64,000 bases of DNA, taken from contig CAWBBL010000016.1 of assembly GCA_963786985.1 (NCBI GenBank), positions 310,001 to 374,000 on the forward strand. The letters are read 5' to 3'. The position numbers were made by a program, and so were the translations under genes. The notes below the pieces were generated by a model. That model ran no database searches, had not been told where the DNA came from, and saw nothing but the letters and a program-made list of their open reading frames with translations. Source of the DNA: Desertimonas sp963786985 (lineage in GTDB: Bacteria; Actinomycetota; Acidimicrobiia; Acidimicrobiales; Ilumatobacteraceae). Positions 16,760 to 25,585 of the stretch are shown here, in pieces. Positions within the stretch are counted from its first letter, which is position 1. Every line of letters begins with the position of its first letter.

Positions 16760-19309
16760 TCAGTTGCACACCTCACATGCTTCTGGGTTCTCGAGGGAGC
16801 AGGCGATCGCTTCCTCGTCGGTGACGGCGGGGGCGTCCGCCTCGGACTTGATCGGCGAGACCTCGGCCACCGGTGCCTCCTCGTGAGCCGGGAGGGTGCC
16901 GTTCGTCGTCGTCTGGGTGATGCGCGTGGCCGGGCGGGAGCGCAGGTAGTAGGTCGTCTTGAGACCCTGCTTCCAGGCGTGCAGGTACATCGACGAGAGC
17001 TTGCCGATCGTCGGCGACTCGATGAACAAGTTGAGCGACTGGCTCTGGTCGATGAACGCCCCGCGCTCGGCGGCCATGTCGATGAGCGAGCGCATCGGTA
17101 GCTCCCAGGCCGTGCGGTACAGCGCCTTGACGTCGTCGGGCACGGAGTCGATGCCCTGCACGGAGCCTTCGGCGCGCTTGACGGCGTCACGCACCTCGTC
17201 GGTCCACAGTCCTCGCTCCTGGAGGTCGCGCACGAGGTACGTGTTGATCTGCAGGAACTCGCCCGACAGCGTTTCGCGCTTGAACAGGTTGGAGACCTGC
17301 GGCTCGATGCACTCGTAGGCCCCGGCGATCGAGGCGATCGTCGCCGTCGGGGCGATGGCGATGAGCAGCGAGTTGCGCACGCCGTGCTCGGCGATGCGGG
17401 CCCGCAGTGTCTCCCACCGTTCGGCGTCGGCGGCCTCGGCCGTAACTCCCGGGGGCGTTGCCCCCGGACCCCAGCCGGCAAGCTCGAACTGGAACGCTCC
17501 ACCTGCGAGGCGGGTCTCGGCGAAGGCGGCGTGCGGACCGGCGACGGCGGCGATGTCGCACGAGGCGGTCAGGGCGTTGAAGTAGACCTCCTCGGCGATC
17601 CGCCGGGAGAGGTCACGGGCCTCGACGCTGTCGAACGGCAGGCGCATGCGGAAGAAGACGTCCTGCAGGCCCATCACGCCGAGCCCAACTGGCCGCCACC
17701 GGGCGTTCGACGCGCCGGCCTCGTCGGTCGGGTAGTAGTTGATGTCGATCACCCGGTCGAGGTACTGCACGGCGGTGCGGGCGACGTCGCCGAGGCGCTG
17801 GAAGTCGAACTCGGCGTCGCCGGTGTCCGGGTCGACGACGACGAAGTGCCCGAGGTTGATCGACCCGAGGTTGCAGACCGCCGTCTCGGCGTCGTTGGTC
17901 ACCTCGAGGATCTCCGTGCAGAGGTTGGACAGATGGACGACTCGCGGGTGCACCGACTGCCCGCCGGGGCCGTCGACGAGGGAGTCGGTGGTCTGGTTAC
18001 AGCGGGCGTTGGCGGGATCCTTGAACGTCATCCAGCCGTTGCCGGTCTGAGCCAGCGTGCGCATCATCCGGGCGTACAGCTGGCGAGCCGGCACCTGCCG
18101 CTCGTACAGCTTCTGGCTCTCCGCTTCGACGTAGGCCCGTTCGAACTCGGCTCCGAACAGGTCGGTGAGGTGGGGGACCTTCTTGGGGTCGAACAGCGAC
18201 CACGTCCAGTCCTTCTCGACGCGCTCCATGAACAGGTCCGGCACCCAGTTGGCGAGGTTCAGGTTGTGCGTGCGCCGAGCCTCGTCGCCGACGTTGTCCT
18301 TGAGCTCCAGGAACTCCTCGATGTCGGCATGCCACGTCTCCAGGTACACGCAGGCGGCGCCCTTGCGCTTGCCACCCTGGTTGACCGCCGACACCGACGA
18401 GTCGAGCGTCTTGAGCCACGGGACGATGCCGTTGGACAGCCCGTTGGTTCCACGGATCAACGAGCCGCGGCTACGCACACGATGGAAGGCGAGGCCGATG
18501 CCGCCGGCGAACTTGGACAGCCGAGCCACGTCCTTGTAGCGGTCATAGATCGCCTCGAGGGTGTCGGTCGGGCTGTCGAGGAGGTAGCAACTGCTCAGCT
18601 GCGGATGCGTCGTCCCGGCGTTGAACAGCGTCGGCGTTGCCGGCAGGTAGTCGAGCGAGGAGATCAGGCGGTAGAACTCGATCGCCTCGTCGGCCGTCGA
18701 CGACAGCCCGCAGGCGACCCGCATGAACCAGTACTGCGGAGTCTCGATGACGAGGCGCCGCTCGGGGTGACGCAGGAGGTAGCGGTCATACACCGTGCGC
18801 AGCCCGAAGTACTCGAAGAGGTAGTCGCTCGACGTGTCGATGGCGTCGTTGAGCTTGTAGGAGTGGTTGGCGACGAGGGCGGCGGTGTCGGCGGCGATCA
18901 ACCCGGCCTCGTGGCCGGCGGCGATCGACTGGGAGAACGAGTGGATGTTCTGGTTGGCGACCTCCTTGTCGATGAACGTGGCGAGGAGCCGGGCAGCGAG
19001 TCGGCTGTAGTTCGGCTCCTCGCTGACCAGCCCAGCCGACGTGCGAATGCTCAGCTCGTCGAGGTCCATCGTCGTGGCCCCGTCGTGGAGACCGCTGATC
19101 GTGCGCGTGGCGACGCGCATCAGGTCGACGCGGTCGAGGCCGCGGGCGGCGCGGCCCACGGCGCGCACGATCTTGTTGACGTCGACGGGTTCGAGCGACC
19201 CGTCGCGCTTGCGCACGCGCATCGTGCTGGCCAGGCCCCACGGGGTCTCGTCGATCGCCGTTGGGATGGTCTCGGTGGCCGTGCCGTCCGGGCGCTCGAC
19301 GATGGTCAT
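16760..19309 (-). CDS. nrdA: Ribonucleotide reductase class Ia, large subunit
   Basis: 849 residues. An N-terminal ATP-cone (about residues 28-115, from MRVRKRDGSLEPVDVNKI) provides dATP regulation. The catalytic barrel contains SSCYLLD, CNLGSINL and the radical-path region, and the protein ends CEVCN, giving the C845/C848 pair that shuttles electrons from thioredoxin or glutaredoxin. It reduces NDPs to dNDPs together with nrdB. The ATG at 19309 has a fair ribosome site (GGGGAGGAC). Two NrdR-type boxes lie 34-81 bases upstream. A 14-residue low-complexity insert around GPGATPPGVTAEAAD is a minor oddity. Confidence 0.96.
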   Translation of the reverse strand: MTIVERPDGTATETIPTAIDETPWGLASTMRVRKRDGSLEPVDVNKIVRAVGRAARGLDRVDLMRVATRTISGLHDGATTMDLDELSIRTSAGLVSEEPNYSRLAARLLATFIDKEVANQNIHSFSQSIAAGHEAGLIAADTAALVANHSYKLNDAIDTSSDYLFEYFGLRTVYDRYLLRHPERRLVIETPQYWFMRVACGLSSTADEAIEFYRLISSLDYLPATPTLFNAGTTHPQLSSCYLLDSPTDTLEAIYDRYKDVARLSKFAGGIGLAFHRVRSRGSLIRGTNGLSNGIVPWLKTLDSSVSAVNQGGKRKGAACVYLETWHADIEEFLELKDNVGDEARRTHNLNLANWVPDLFMERVEKDWTWSLFDPKKVPHLTDLFGAEFERAYVEAESQKLYERQVPARQLYARMMRTLAQTGNGWMTFKDPANARCNQTTDSLVDGPGGQSVHPRVVHLSNLCTEILEVTNDAETAVCNLGSINLGHFVVVDPDTGDAEFDFQRLGDVARTAVQYLDRVIDINYYPTDEAGASNARWRPVGLGVMGLQDVFFRMRLPFDSVEARDLSRRIAEEVYFNALTASCDIAAVAGPHAAFAETRLAGGAFQFELAGWGPGATPPGVTAEAADAERWETLRARIAEHGVRNSLLIAIAPTATIASIAGAYECIEPQVSNLFKRETLSGEFLQINTYLVRDLQERGLWTDEVRDAVKRAEGSVQGIDSVPDDVKALYRTAWELPMRSLIDMAAERGAFIDQSQSLNLFIESPTIGKLSSMYLHAWKQGLKTTYYLRSRPATRITQTTTNGTLPAHEEAPVAEVSPIKSEADAPAVTDEEAIACSLENPEACEVCN

Positions 19310-19342
19310 TGCAGTGTCCTCCCCGGTAGCGCCTGGCCGGAA

Positions 19343-19358
19343 ACCCAACATGTAGGTG
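19343..19358 (-). promoter_or_regulatory. Putative NrdR box 1 upstream of nrdAB
   Basis: 16-bp imperfect palindrome ACCCAACATGTAGGTG around an ACATGT core. It fits the ACxCxAxATxTxGxGT shape known for NrdR boxes. Together with the box at 19375-19390 it leaves a 16-bp linker, so the centres are 32 bp apart, the three-turn spacing at which the ATP-cone repressor NrdR binds. Confidence 0.7.
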
Positions 19359-19374
19359 GTGGGTGCGGGCAATG

Positions 19375-19390
19375 ACGCACGATCTTGTGT
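19375..19390 (-). promoter_or_regulatory. Putative NrdR box 2 upstream of nrdAB
   Basis: 16-bp imperfect palindrome ACGCACGATCTTGTGT. Paired with the box at 19343-19358 on the same helix face. It may also affect the divergent gene starting at 19467. Confidence 0.7.
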
Positions 19391-19466
19391 GGGGTGTGAA
19401 ATTACATCGGAGAAATTACGCCCGCAAGACTTGCCTCCAGAATGCTTCCCGACCAGGCTCAACGAC

Positions 19467-20858
19467 GTGGATTCCGACCGACTCGCCGGCCACTTCGAGG
19501 GCGTCACCGCGGTGTTCGTGCCGGGCATCGACGATGTCGCCCGATTCGAGCGGCCGGCCCGCGGTGCGGATGGTCGTGCCGCGTTGGTGGTCGCCCCGGC
19601 GGACATCGATGAGGTTCGCGCCGTCGTCCGCGTCGCCAGTGCCGAGGGTGTTCGTCTCCTGGCTCAAGGGGCCAACAGCGGGTTGGTCGGCGCATCAGTA
19701 CCACCGGCCGATCCGCCGACCGTCGTGCTGTCGACCGAACGACTGCGGTCTGCACCGGTCATCGACATCGACGGCACTACGGCCACGGTCGCAGCCGGCA
19801 CGCGCCTGTCGGAACTGAACGAGGCCGCTGCCATCCACGGCCTCCACTTGCCGATCGACCTCGGCGCCGATCCGGCGATCGGTGGGATGATCGCCACCAA
19901 CACCGGTGGCAGCCGGGTGCTCCGCTATGGCGCGATGCGGCGGTACGTGCTGGCGGCCGAGGTGGTCGCCGCCGACGATGACGCGTCGGTGTTCGGCTCA
20001 CTGGCTGCATTGCGCAAAGACAGCCGAGGCCTCGACGCAACCCAGCTGGCGATCGGCTCCGGGGGCACGCTGGGTGTGATCACCGGGGCGGTCGTCGATC
20101 TCGTTCCGCTGCCGCGATCGACGCAGACGTGGTGGCTGGCCGTCGAGGACACCGATCGCCTGGTCGAGTTGCTCGCCACCCTCGAGCGCCGTCGTCCCGG
20201 GGCGCTGAGCGCCTTCGAGCTGGTCTCGCGGGCCGCCTTCGAACGGACACTCGGCGTCGCGGGAACGCCGGCCAACCCCTTCGGCAACGCGGTTCCCAAC
20301 GTCGCCGTGCTCGCCGAGTGGTCGTTCGCCGGCGACGGCGGTGGCGTCGAGGAAGACATCGACGCCGCCTGCGCCGCCGGCTTGCTCACGGACGGCCGGC
20401 TCGTCGATCCGGCGTCGGCGTGGGGACTGCGCCATCGCGTCAGCGAGAGCCTGCGGACACTCGGCACCGTGCTCGGCCACGACGTGTCCGTGCCCCGGTC
20501 GTCGTTGATGGAAGTGCGCCGGCGGGCCATCGACGCCATCGCCGTGCTGGCTCCGGCGGCGGTGATGTGCGACTTCGGCCACGCCGGCGACGGTGGTCTG
20601 CACCTCAACGTCCTGTTCCCCAACGAGGTCGAACCGCCGAGCGAACAGCAGCAGGCGGCGATCCGCCGAGCGATCGACGATCTCGTGATCGCCGCCGGTG
20701 GCAGCTACAGCGCCGAGCACGGCCTCGGCCCACTGAACGCCGAGCGCTGGCTGGCGACGACCCCGCCGATCGAGCAACACCTCGTCGCCGCGCTCAAGGA
20801 CATCGTCGACCCGCACCGCATCCTCGGCCACCCCGCGCACCCCTACAACCGCCTCTGA
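19467..20858 (+). CDS. FAD-linked oxidase (D-lactate/glycolate dehydrogenase type)
   Basis: 463 residues from GTG 19467. The N-terminal PCMH-type FAD domain shows VVAPADIDEVRAVVRVA and GANSGLVGAS, then DLGADPAIGGMIATNTGG and GSGGTLGVIT, typical of GlcD/Dld enzymes that oxidise 2-hydroxy acids. The C-terminal domain has DFGHAGDGGLHLN, the metal-binding motif, and ends SAEHGLGPLN. Acceptor and exact substrate are unknown. The frame is open to 19356, but that region contains the NrdR boxes. It is convergent with the WYL regulator, with repeat R2a between. Confidence 0.85.
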   Translation: MDSDRLAGHFEGVTAVFVPGIDDVARFERPARGADGRAALVVAPADIDEVRAVVRVASAEGVRLLAQGANSGLVGASVPPADPPTVVLSTERLRSAPVIDIDGTTATVAAGTRLSELNEAAAIHGLHLPIDLGADPAIGGMIATNTGGSRVLRYGAMRRYVLAAEVVAADDDASVFGSLAALRKDSRGLDATQLAIGSGGTLGVITGAVVDLVPLPRSTQTWWLAVEDTDRLVELLATLERRRPGALSAFELVSRAAFERTLGVAGTPANPFGNAVPNVAVLAEWSFAGDGGGVEEDIDAACAAGLLTDGRLVDPASAWGLRHRVSESLRTLGTVLGHDVSVPRSSLMEVRRRAIDAIAVLAPAAVMCDFGHAGDGGLHLNVLFPNEVEPPSEQQQAAIRRAIDDLVIAAGGSYSAEHGLGPLNAERWLATTPPIEQHLVAALKDIVDPHRILGHPAHPYNRL

Positions 20859-20867
20859 CCGCACCCC

Positions 20868-20949
20868 ACCCGAGTGTTTCCGGCTACCGGAGTGTTGGCG
20901 GCCGCACCTGTCGACCGGAAACACTCGGTCGGCCGGAAACACTCGGGTC
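20868..20949 (+). repeat. Dispersed repeat R2, copy a: long inverted repeat between convergent genes
   Basis: 82 bp with ends ACCCGAGTGTTTCCG and CGGAAACACTCGGGT that are perfectly complementary. Inside are two further modules, CCGGAGTGTT and CCGGAAACACTCGG. A homologue occupies the same kind of place, between two convergent genes, at 46375-46455. It may act as a bidirectional terminator. The stop codon of the WYL gene overlaps its right end. Confidence 0.8.
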
Positions 20950-21901
20950 AGGGGTATTGGGTGACGAGGAGGCGGCCGATCTCGGCGAGGCGATCGCGGA
21001 CCTCGGGCGGGGAGACCACCTCGACATAGTCGGCCCAGCCGGCGAGGTGCTGGGCGATGATCCACGGCGACCCGGCGCCGACCTCGACGTCGATGCGGTC
21101 GTCGTTCCCATCACCAGCCGGGTCGGCGACGACACGTGTCGTCGGTCCGAACTGCTCGCGCAGGCCGAGGTACCCGCGCCGGTCGACGCGCACGACGGCC
21201 TGAACGCGCACTCGTTGGCGCTCGACGGTGTCGACGATGTCTTGCCAGGCCGCGGCGAGATCGAAGTCCGGCGGACGCACCGCCTTGGCGTCGGTCAGTT
21301 CGACAGCACGGACCCGGTTGACCCGGAACGTGCGCAGCCCGTTGTCGGTGTCGCCGACGAGGTACCACGTCGATCCCTTCTCGACGAGGCCGAGGGGATG
21401 GACGACCCGCGTCGTCTCGGCGCGCGTGCGATCGGCATAGCCGAGCCGGATCTGCACGCCGGCGACGATCGCCCGTCGCAGTTCGTCGAGGAATTGCGGC
21501 CGGGCCACCGACATTCGTCCCCAGCTGGCCGGGTCGAGGACCGTTGAGTTGGCGGCAAGCTCGGCGTCCGCACGGAACGTCTCGGGCAATGCCTGGACGA
21601 GCTTGCGCAGCGCCGCCTTGGCCTCCGGCGTCGCCGTCGACGCCGGGCCGGCGACCATGAACAACGTCTTTGCCTCGGCCTCGGTCAGCCCACTGAGGTC
21701 TGTCCGGGCGCCGCCGATCAGCTGCCACCCCCCGTTGCGACCAGGCTGCGAATACACCGGGATACCGGCGATGGCCAGCGCTTCGAGATCGCGGCGAGCG
21801 GTCTTCACCGACACCTCCAACTCGTCGGCCAGCTCCGTGGCCGTCACCCGACCGCGCGACTGCAGGACGAGCAGGGTGGCAACCAGCCGATCAGCACGCA
21901 C
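20948..21901 (-). CDS. HTH/WYL-domain transcriptional regulator
   Basis: 317 residues. An N-terminal HTH_11 winged helix (RGRVTATELADELEVSVKTARRDLEAL) is followed by a WYL domain. The WYL region has VVHPLGLVEKGSTWYLVGDTD and FRVNRVRAVELTD. A WCX-type C-terminal extension ends the protein. WYL domains sense nucleic acid or nucleotide ligands. It is divergent from a DrrAB-type ABC exporter 131 bp away, whose expression it probably controls. GTG 21901 is the start. Confidence 0.88.
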   Translation of the reverse strand: MRADRLVATLLVLQSRGRVTATELADELEVSVKTARRDLEALAIAGIPVYSQPGRNGGWQLIGGARTDLSGLTEAEAKTLFMVAGPASTATPEAKAALRKLVQALPETFRADAELAANSTVLDPASWGRMSVARPQFLDELRRAIVAGVQIRLGYADRTRAETTRVVHPLGLVEKGSTWYLVGDTDNGLRTFRVNRVRAVELTDAKAVRPPDFDLAAAWQDIVDTVERQRVRVQAVVRVDRRGYLGLREQFGPTTRVVADPAGDGNDDRIDVEVGAGSPWIIAQHLAGWADYVEVVSPPEVRDRLAEIGRLLVTQYP

Positions 21902-22032
21902 CTGACGATCTTCGCGCCAAACGTGGACACGGGATGACCATGTTTGCCGTTCATCATCGACTCATGACTCTGCGTTTCCCGGCCGCCCAGGCCGCGTCTG
22001 ATCACTCCCTCGCCGTTCGGTCGTTTACGACC

Positions 22033-23043
22033 GTGAACAACTCCGATCCACCGGTCATCGAGGCCGCCGGCCTGGTCAAGCGCTTCGGCAAGGGGGACAA
22101 GTCGATCTGTGCCCTCGACGGGCTCGATCTCGTGGCCGAGAGCGGCCGGGTGACCGCGGTCCTCGGGCCCAACGGAGCGGGCAAGACGACGTTCGTGCGG
22201 GCCGTCGCCACGCTGCACCTTCCCGACGCCGGCACGCTGGCCGTCGACGGCATCGACGTCGTCGCCAACCCGCATCGGGTTCGGCAGACGATCGGCCTCG
22301 CCGGCCAGCATGCCGCCGTCGAGGCCGCGCTGACCGGCCGGGAGAACCTCGTGATGGTCGCCCGCATGTTCGGCCACGACCCGCAGGCGGCCCGCCGAGC
22401 CGCCGAGATGGTCCTCGACCGCCTGGACCTCACCGACGCCGCCGACCGGCTCGTGCGCGGTTACTCGGGGGGCATGCGCCGCCGCCTCGATCTCGGCGCC
22501 AGCCTCGTCGGCGCGCCCCGACTGCTGCTGCTCGACGAGCCGACCACCGGCCTCGATCCGCGTACCCGCCTCGAGTTGTGGGACGCGATTCGCACACTCG
22601 TGGCGTCCGGCACCGACGTGCTGTTGACCACCCAGTACCTCGAGGAGGCCGACCAGCTGGCCGACCACGTCGTGATCATCGATCACGGTCGGGCCATCGC
22701 CACCGGCACGCCGAGCGAGCTGAAGAGCCGGGCCGGTCGCGACCGCGTCGAGATCCGCGTCCGCCACCATGCCGACCTCGGGGCGGTCACTGCGGTGCTC
22801 GCCGGTCTCGGCAACGAGGAGGACCCGGTGGTCGATCGACCGAACCGGCGCGTCGCCGTCGGCGTCGAGGACGGCACGAAGCGACTGGCCGAGGCAGTTC
22901 GCTCACTCGACGACGCCGGCATCGAGATCGACGATGTCGGCCTGCGCCGTCCGACGCTCGACGAGGTCTTCCTCGCGCTGACTGGACGACCGACCGATGA
23001 CCCGCAACTCGACAACCCGCAAACCACTCCCGTTGCGGCCTGA
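22033..23043 (+). CDS. ABC transporter ATP-binding protein (DrrA-type exporter)
   Basis: 336 residues from GTG 22033. Walker A GPNGAGKTT at residues 45-53, signature YSGGMRRRL, Walker B LLLLDEPTTGLDP and the switch region are in order. The TTQYLEEADQLAD segment and the C-terminal extension with a DEVFLALTG motif are typical of DrrA-type drug and lipid exporters. It is followed after 11 bp by the permease gene. The divergent WYL regulator is the likely controller. Confidence 0.92.
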   Translation: MNNSDPPVIEAAGLVKRFGKGDKSICALDGLDLVAESGRVTAVLGPNGAGKTTFVRAVATLHLPDAGTLAVDGIDVVANPHRVRQTIGLAGQHAAVEAALTGRENLVMVARMFGHDPQAARRAAEMVLDRLDLTDAADRLVRGYSGGMRRRLDLGASLVGAPRLLLLDEPTTGLDPRTRLELWDAIRTLVASGTDVLLTTQYLEEADQLADHVVIIDHGRAIATGTPSELKSRAGRDRVEIRVRHHADLGAVTAVLAGLGNEEDPVVDRPNRRVAVGVEDGTKRLAEAVRSLDDAGIEIDDVGLRRPTLDEVFLALTGRPTDDPQLDNPQTTPVAA

Positions 23044-23054
23044 AAGGACCTCCG

Positions 23055-23894
23055 ATGACCGCCATCACGCTGACTTCCGCGCCGCTTACGGCGTCCGAGC
23101 TCGTCCCGTCCCGCGACGGAGCCAGCTACCTCACCACCGCCGGGCAGTTCGCCACCCGGACATTGCGCCAGTTCGTCAGGACGCCGCAGCTGATCGCCCT
23201 CGGAGCGGCGACGTCGGTGATGTTCCTCTTGATCTTCCGCTACGTGTTCGGCGGAGCGATCGGCACCGGGTCGATTTCCTACGCCGACTTCCTGATCCCC
23301 GGCCTCGCCGCCGCCGGCGCCTTCTTCTCCGGAACCGGGGCGGCGGTCGGCGTCGCCGAGGATGTCGACAGCGGCCTGTTCGACCGGCTGCGGTCGCTGC
23401 CCATCCCCCGGTCGGCGATCCTCCTCGGCCGCTCGGCGGCGGACACGGTGCTCGTCGCCTGGGCGCTGTTCGTCACGGTGAGCGTCGGTTTCCTCACCGG
23501 CTTCCGCTTCCACGGGTCGGGGCTCGACGCCATCGCCGCGGTGGCACTGTGCCTGCTGTTCGGTGCGGCATTCTCCTGGCCATTCATCTACATGGGCCTC
23601 GTCGCCGGCAACGGCCAGGCCGCCAACGGAATGGCGTTCATGGCCTTCCCACTGGTGTTCGTGTCCAGTGCCTACGTGCCGGTCGAGTCGATGCCCGGGT
23701 GGATGCAGCCGGTTGCCGAGAACCAGCCGGTGACCCTGATGGTCGGCGCCGTGCGCGCCCTCTCGCTCGGCGACTCGGCGAGCGAGGTGCTCGCCCACTC
23801 CGCCGGCTGGTACGCGATCCGGGCGATCGTCTGGTCGCTGGCGATCATCGCCGTGTTCGCCCCGCTGGCGACCCGCCGTTTCGCCCGCCGTTAA
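23055..23894 (+). CDS. ABC-2 type permease (DrrB-type exporter)
   Basis: 279 residues with six hydrophobic segments and the ABC-2 pattern: a first helix after RTLRQFVRTPQL, then DFLIPGLAAAGAFFSGTGAA, and the late motif FVSSAYVPVESMPGWMQPVAENQPVT, which I give as SSAYVPVESMP and ENQPVT. With the preceding ATPase it should form an exporter of small hydrophobic compounds. ATG 23055 has a ribosome site AAAGGACC 6 bases upstream. Repeat R1c begins at the base after the stop codon. Confidence 0.9.
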   Translation: MTAITLTSAPLTASELVPSRDGASYLTTAGQFATRTLRQFVRTPQLIALGAATSVMFLLIFRYVFGGAIGTGSISYADFLIPGLAAAGAFFSGTGAAVGVAEDVDSGLFDRLRSLPIPRSAILLGRSAADTVLVAWALFVTVSVGFLTGFRFHGSGLDAIAAVALCLLFGAAFSWPFIYMGLVAGNGQAANGMAFMAFPLVFVSSAYVPVESMPGWMQPVAENQPVTLMVGAVRALSLGDSASEVLAHSAGWYAIRAIVWSLAIIAVFAPLATRRFARR

Positions 23895-23960
23895 TTGCGT
23901 TCCCCGGCCACGCAGGCCGCTTATGGCCGCTCCTCGGCTAGCGCCTCGTCGCTCGCAACC
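23895..23960 (+). repeat. Dispersed repeat R1, copy c
   Basis: Starts TTGCGTTCCCCGGCCACGC directly after the permease stop and ends GTCGCTCGCAACC. Nearly identical to the copies at 47377 and 51469. It contains GGCC-flanked small palindromes (GGCCGCTTATGGCC). Confidence 0.8.
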
Positions 23961-23992
23961 GTCGCGGGCACTCCGAGCGCGAGGATGGCCAC

Positions 23993-25585
23993 GTGCAGCG
24001 TTGCGACGTCGTGATCGTCGGCGCCGGCTTCGCCGGGATGTACGCCATCCACCGCCTCCGCCAGGTCGGTTTGACACTGCGGTGCTTCGACGCCGCCGGA
24101 GACGTCGGCGGCACGTGGTGGTGGAACCGCTATCCGGGCGCGCGGTGCGACATCGAATCGCTCGACTACTCGTACTCGTTCTCCCCTGAGCTGGAACAGG
24201 AGTGGGAGTGGACCGAGCGCTACGCCACGCAGCCGGAGATCCTGCGCTACGCCGGCCATGTCGCCGACACCTTCGACCTCCGCGGCGCCATCCAGTTCGG
24301 CACGCGCGTCGAGTCGGCGACGTTCGACGACGAGTCGGCGTGCTGGGCCGTGCGCACCGATCGCGGCGACGCGGTGACGGCGCGGTTCGTGGTGATGGCC
24401 ACCGGTTGCCTGTCCGCCCCAAAGCTCCCGGAGATCGACGGGATCGACAGCTTCGGCGGGCCGACGTACCACACGGCCCGATGGCCACACCACGACGTCG
24501 ATTTCACCGGCCGGCGTGTCGCGGTCATCGGCACCGGTTCGTCGGGCATCCAGGCGATACCGCTGATCGCCGAACAGGCCGCCCACCTCACCGTGTTTCA
24601 ACGCACCCCGACGTTCTCGACTCCGGCCCACAACGCCCCACTCGACCCGCGACACGTCGCCGCGCGCAAGGCGGCCTACCGGTCCTACCGCGAGCAGGCC
24701 CGATCGACACACATCGGTGTCGTGTTCGACGTCGGCGCCGACAGCGCCACGTCCGCCGATCCGGCCGAGCGCCAGCGCCGCTTCCAACAGGGATGGGACG
24801 AAGGGACGCTGTACGGCGTCGCCTCGAAGTTCGCCGACATCCTCATCGACCCGGCGGCCAACGAACTCGCGGCGGAGTTCTTGCGCCAGCGGATCCGCGA
24901 GGCCGTGCACGATCCGGAGGTCGCCGAGCGGTTGTCGCCACGGACGTTTCCCTACGCCACGAAACGACCGTGTCTCGACACCGGGTACTTCGAGACGTTC
25001 AACCGCCCCAACGTCGGGCTCGTCGACCTGCGGGCCACGCCGATCACGGAGATCAACACGACCGGCATCCGCACTACCGCGCAGCAGTTCGACGTCGACG
25101 TCATCGTGTTCGCCACGGGATTCGACGCGTTCACCGGACCGCTGCTGGCGATCAATCCGGTTGGTACCGGCGGCGTGACGCTGCGGGAGAAATGGTCGGC
25201 TGGGCCGCGCACCTATCTCGGCATGGCGGTCGCCGGCTTCCCGAACCTGTTCCTCGTCACCGGCCCCGGCAGCCCCGCGGCATTGACCAACGTCATCGTC
25301 TCGATCGAACACCACGTCGACTGGATCGTCGACCTGCTGGTCGCGACGACCGAGCGTGGGGCGACCAGCGTCGAGGCCGATGCGGCTGCCGAAGACGGCT
25401 GGGTCGAACTCGTCAGCGCGATCGGCAAGCTGACGCTGTACCCGCTGGCCGCGTCGTGGTACACGGGTGCCAATGTCGACGGCAAGCCGCAGGTGTTGAT
25501 GCCCTACGTCGGCGGATTCGGTACGTACCGCCAGCAGTGCGCGGCGGTCGTGGCCAACGACTACGAAGGATTCACCCTGACGTGA
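23993..25585 (+). CDS. Flavin-binding Baeyer-Villiger monooxygenase
   Basis: 530 residues. FAD-binding Rossmann motif VVIVGAGFAGMYA at the N-terminus, the Baeyer-Villiger fingerprint FGGPTYHTARWP (pattern F-x-G-x3-H-x3-W-P) in the middle, then the NADPH Rossmann motif VAVIGTGSSGIQ. The C-terminal VFATGFDAFTG motif is also typical. Such enzymes insert oxygen next to a ketone; size and ending resemble cyclohexanone or steroid monooxygenases. Start GTG 23993, with a GAGGA site upstream. It overlaps the end of putA by 14 bp, tail to tail. Confidence 0.92.
   Translation: MQRCDVVIVGAGFAGMYAIHRLRQVGLTLRCFDAAGDVGGTWWWNRYPGARCDIESLDYSYSFSPELEQEWEWTERYATQPEILRYAGHVADTFDLRGAIQFGTRVESATFDDESACWAVRTDRGDAVTARFVVMATGCLSAPKLPEIDGIDSFGGPTYHTARWPHHDVDFTGRRVAVIGTGSSGIQAIPLIAEQAAHLTVFQRTPTFSTPAHNAPLDPRHVAARKAAYRSYREQARSTHIGVVFDVGADSATSADPAERQRRFQQGWDEGTLYGVASKFADILIDPAANELAAEFLRQRIREAVHDPEVAERLSPRTFPYATKRPCLDTGYFETFNRPNVGLVDLRATPITEINTTGIRTTAQQFDVDVIVFATGFDAFTGPLLAINPVGTGGVTLREKWSAGPRTYLGMAVAGFPNLFLVTGPGSPAALTNVIVSIEHHVDWIVDLLVATTERGATSVEADAAAEDGWVELVSAIGKLTLYPLAASWYTGANVDGKPQVLMPYVGGFGTYRQQCAAVVANDYEGFTLT

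Noticed and set aside
17384..19375. Long plus-strand open frame of 663 codons
   Set aside because: It is antisense to nrdA, Val/Asp/Arg-rich, and without any family motif; typical mirror frame of high-GC DNA.
22683..24488. Minus-strand open frame of 601 codons
   Set aside because: Crosses the ABC ATPase, permease and monooxygenase genes in antisense; Arg-rich without motifs.
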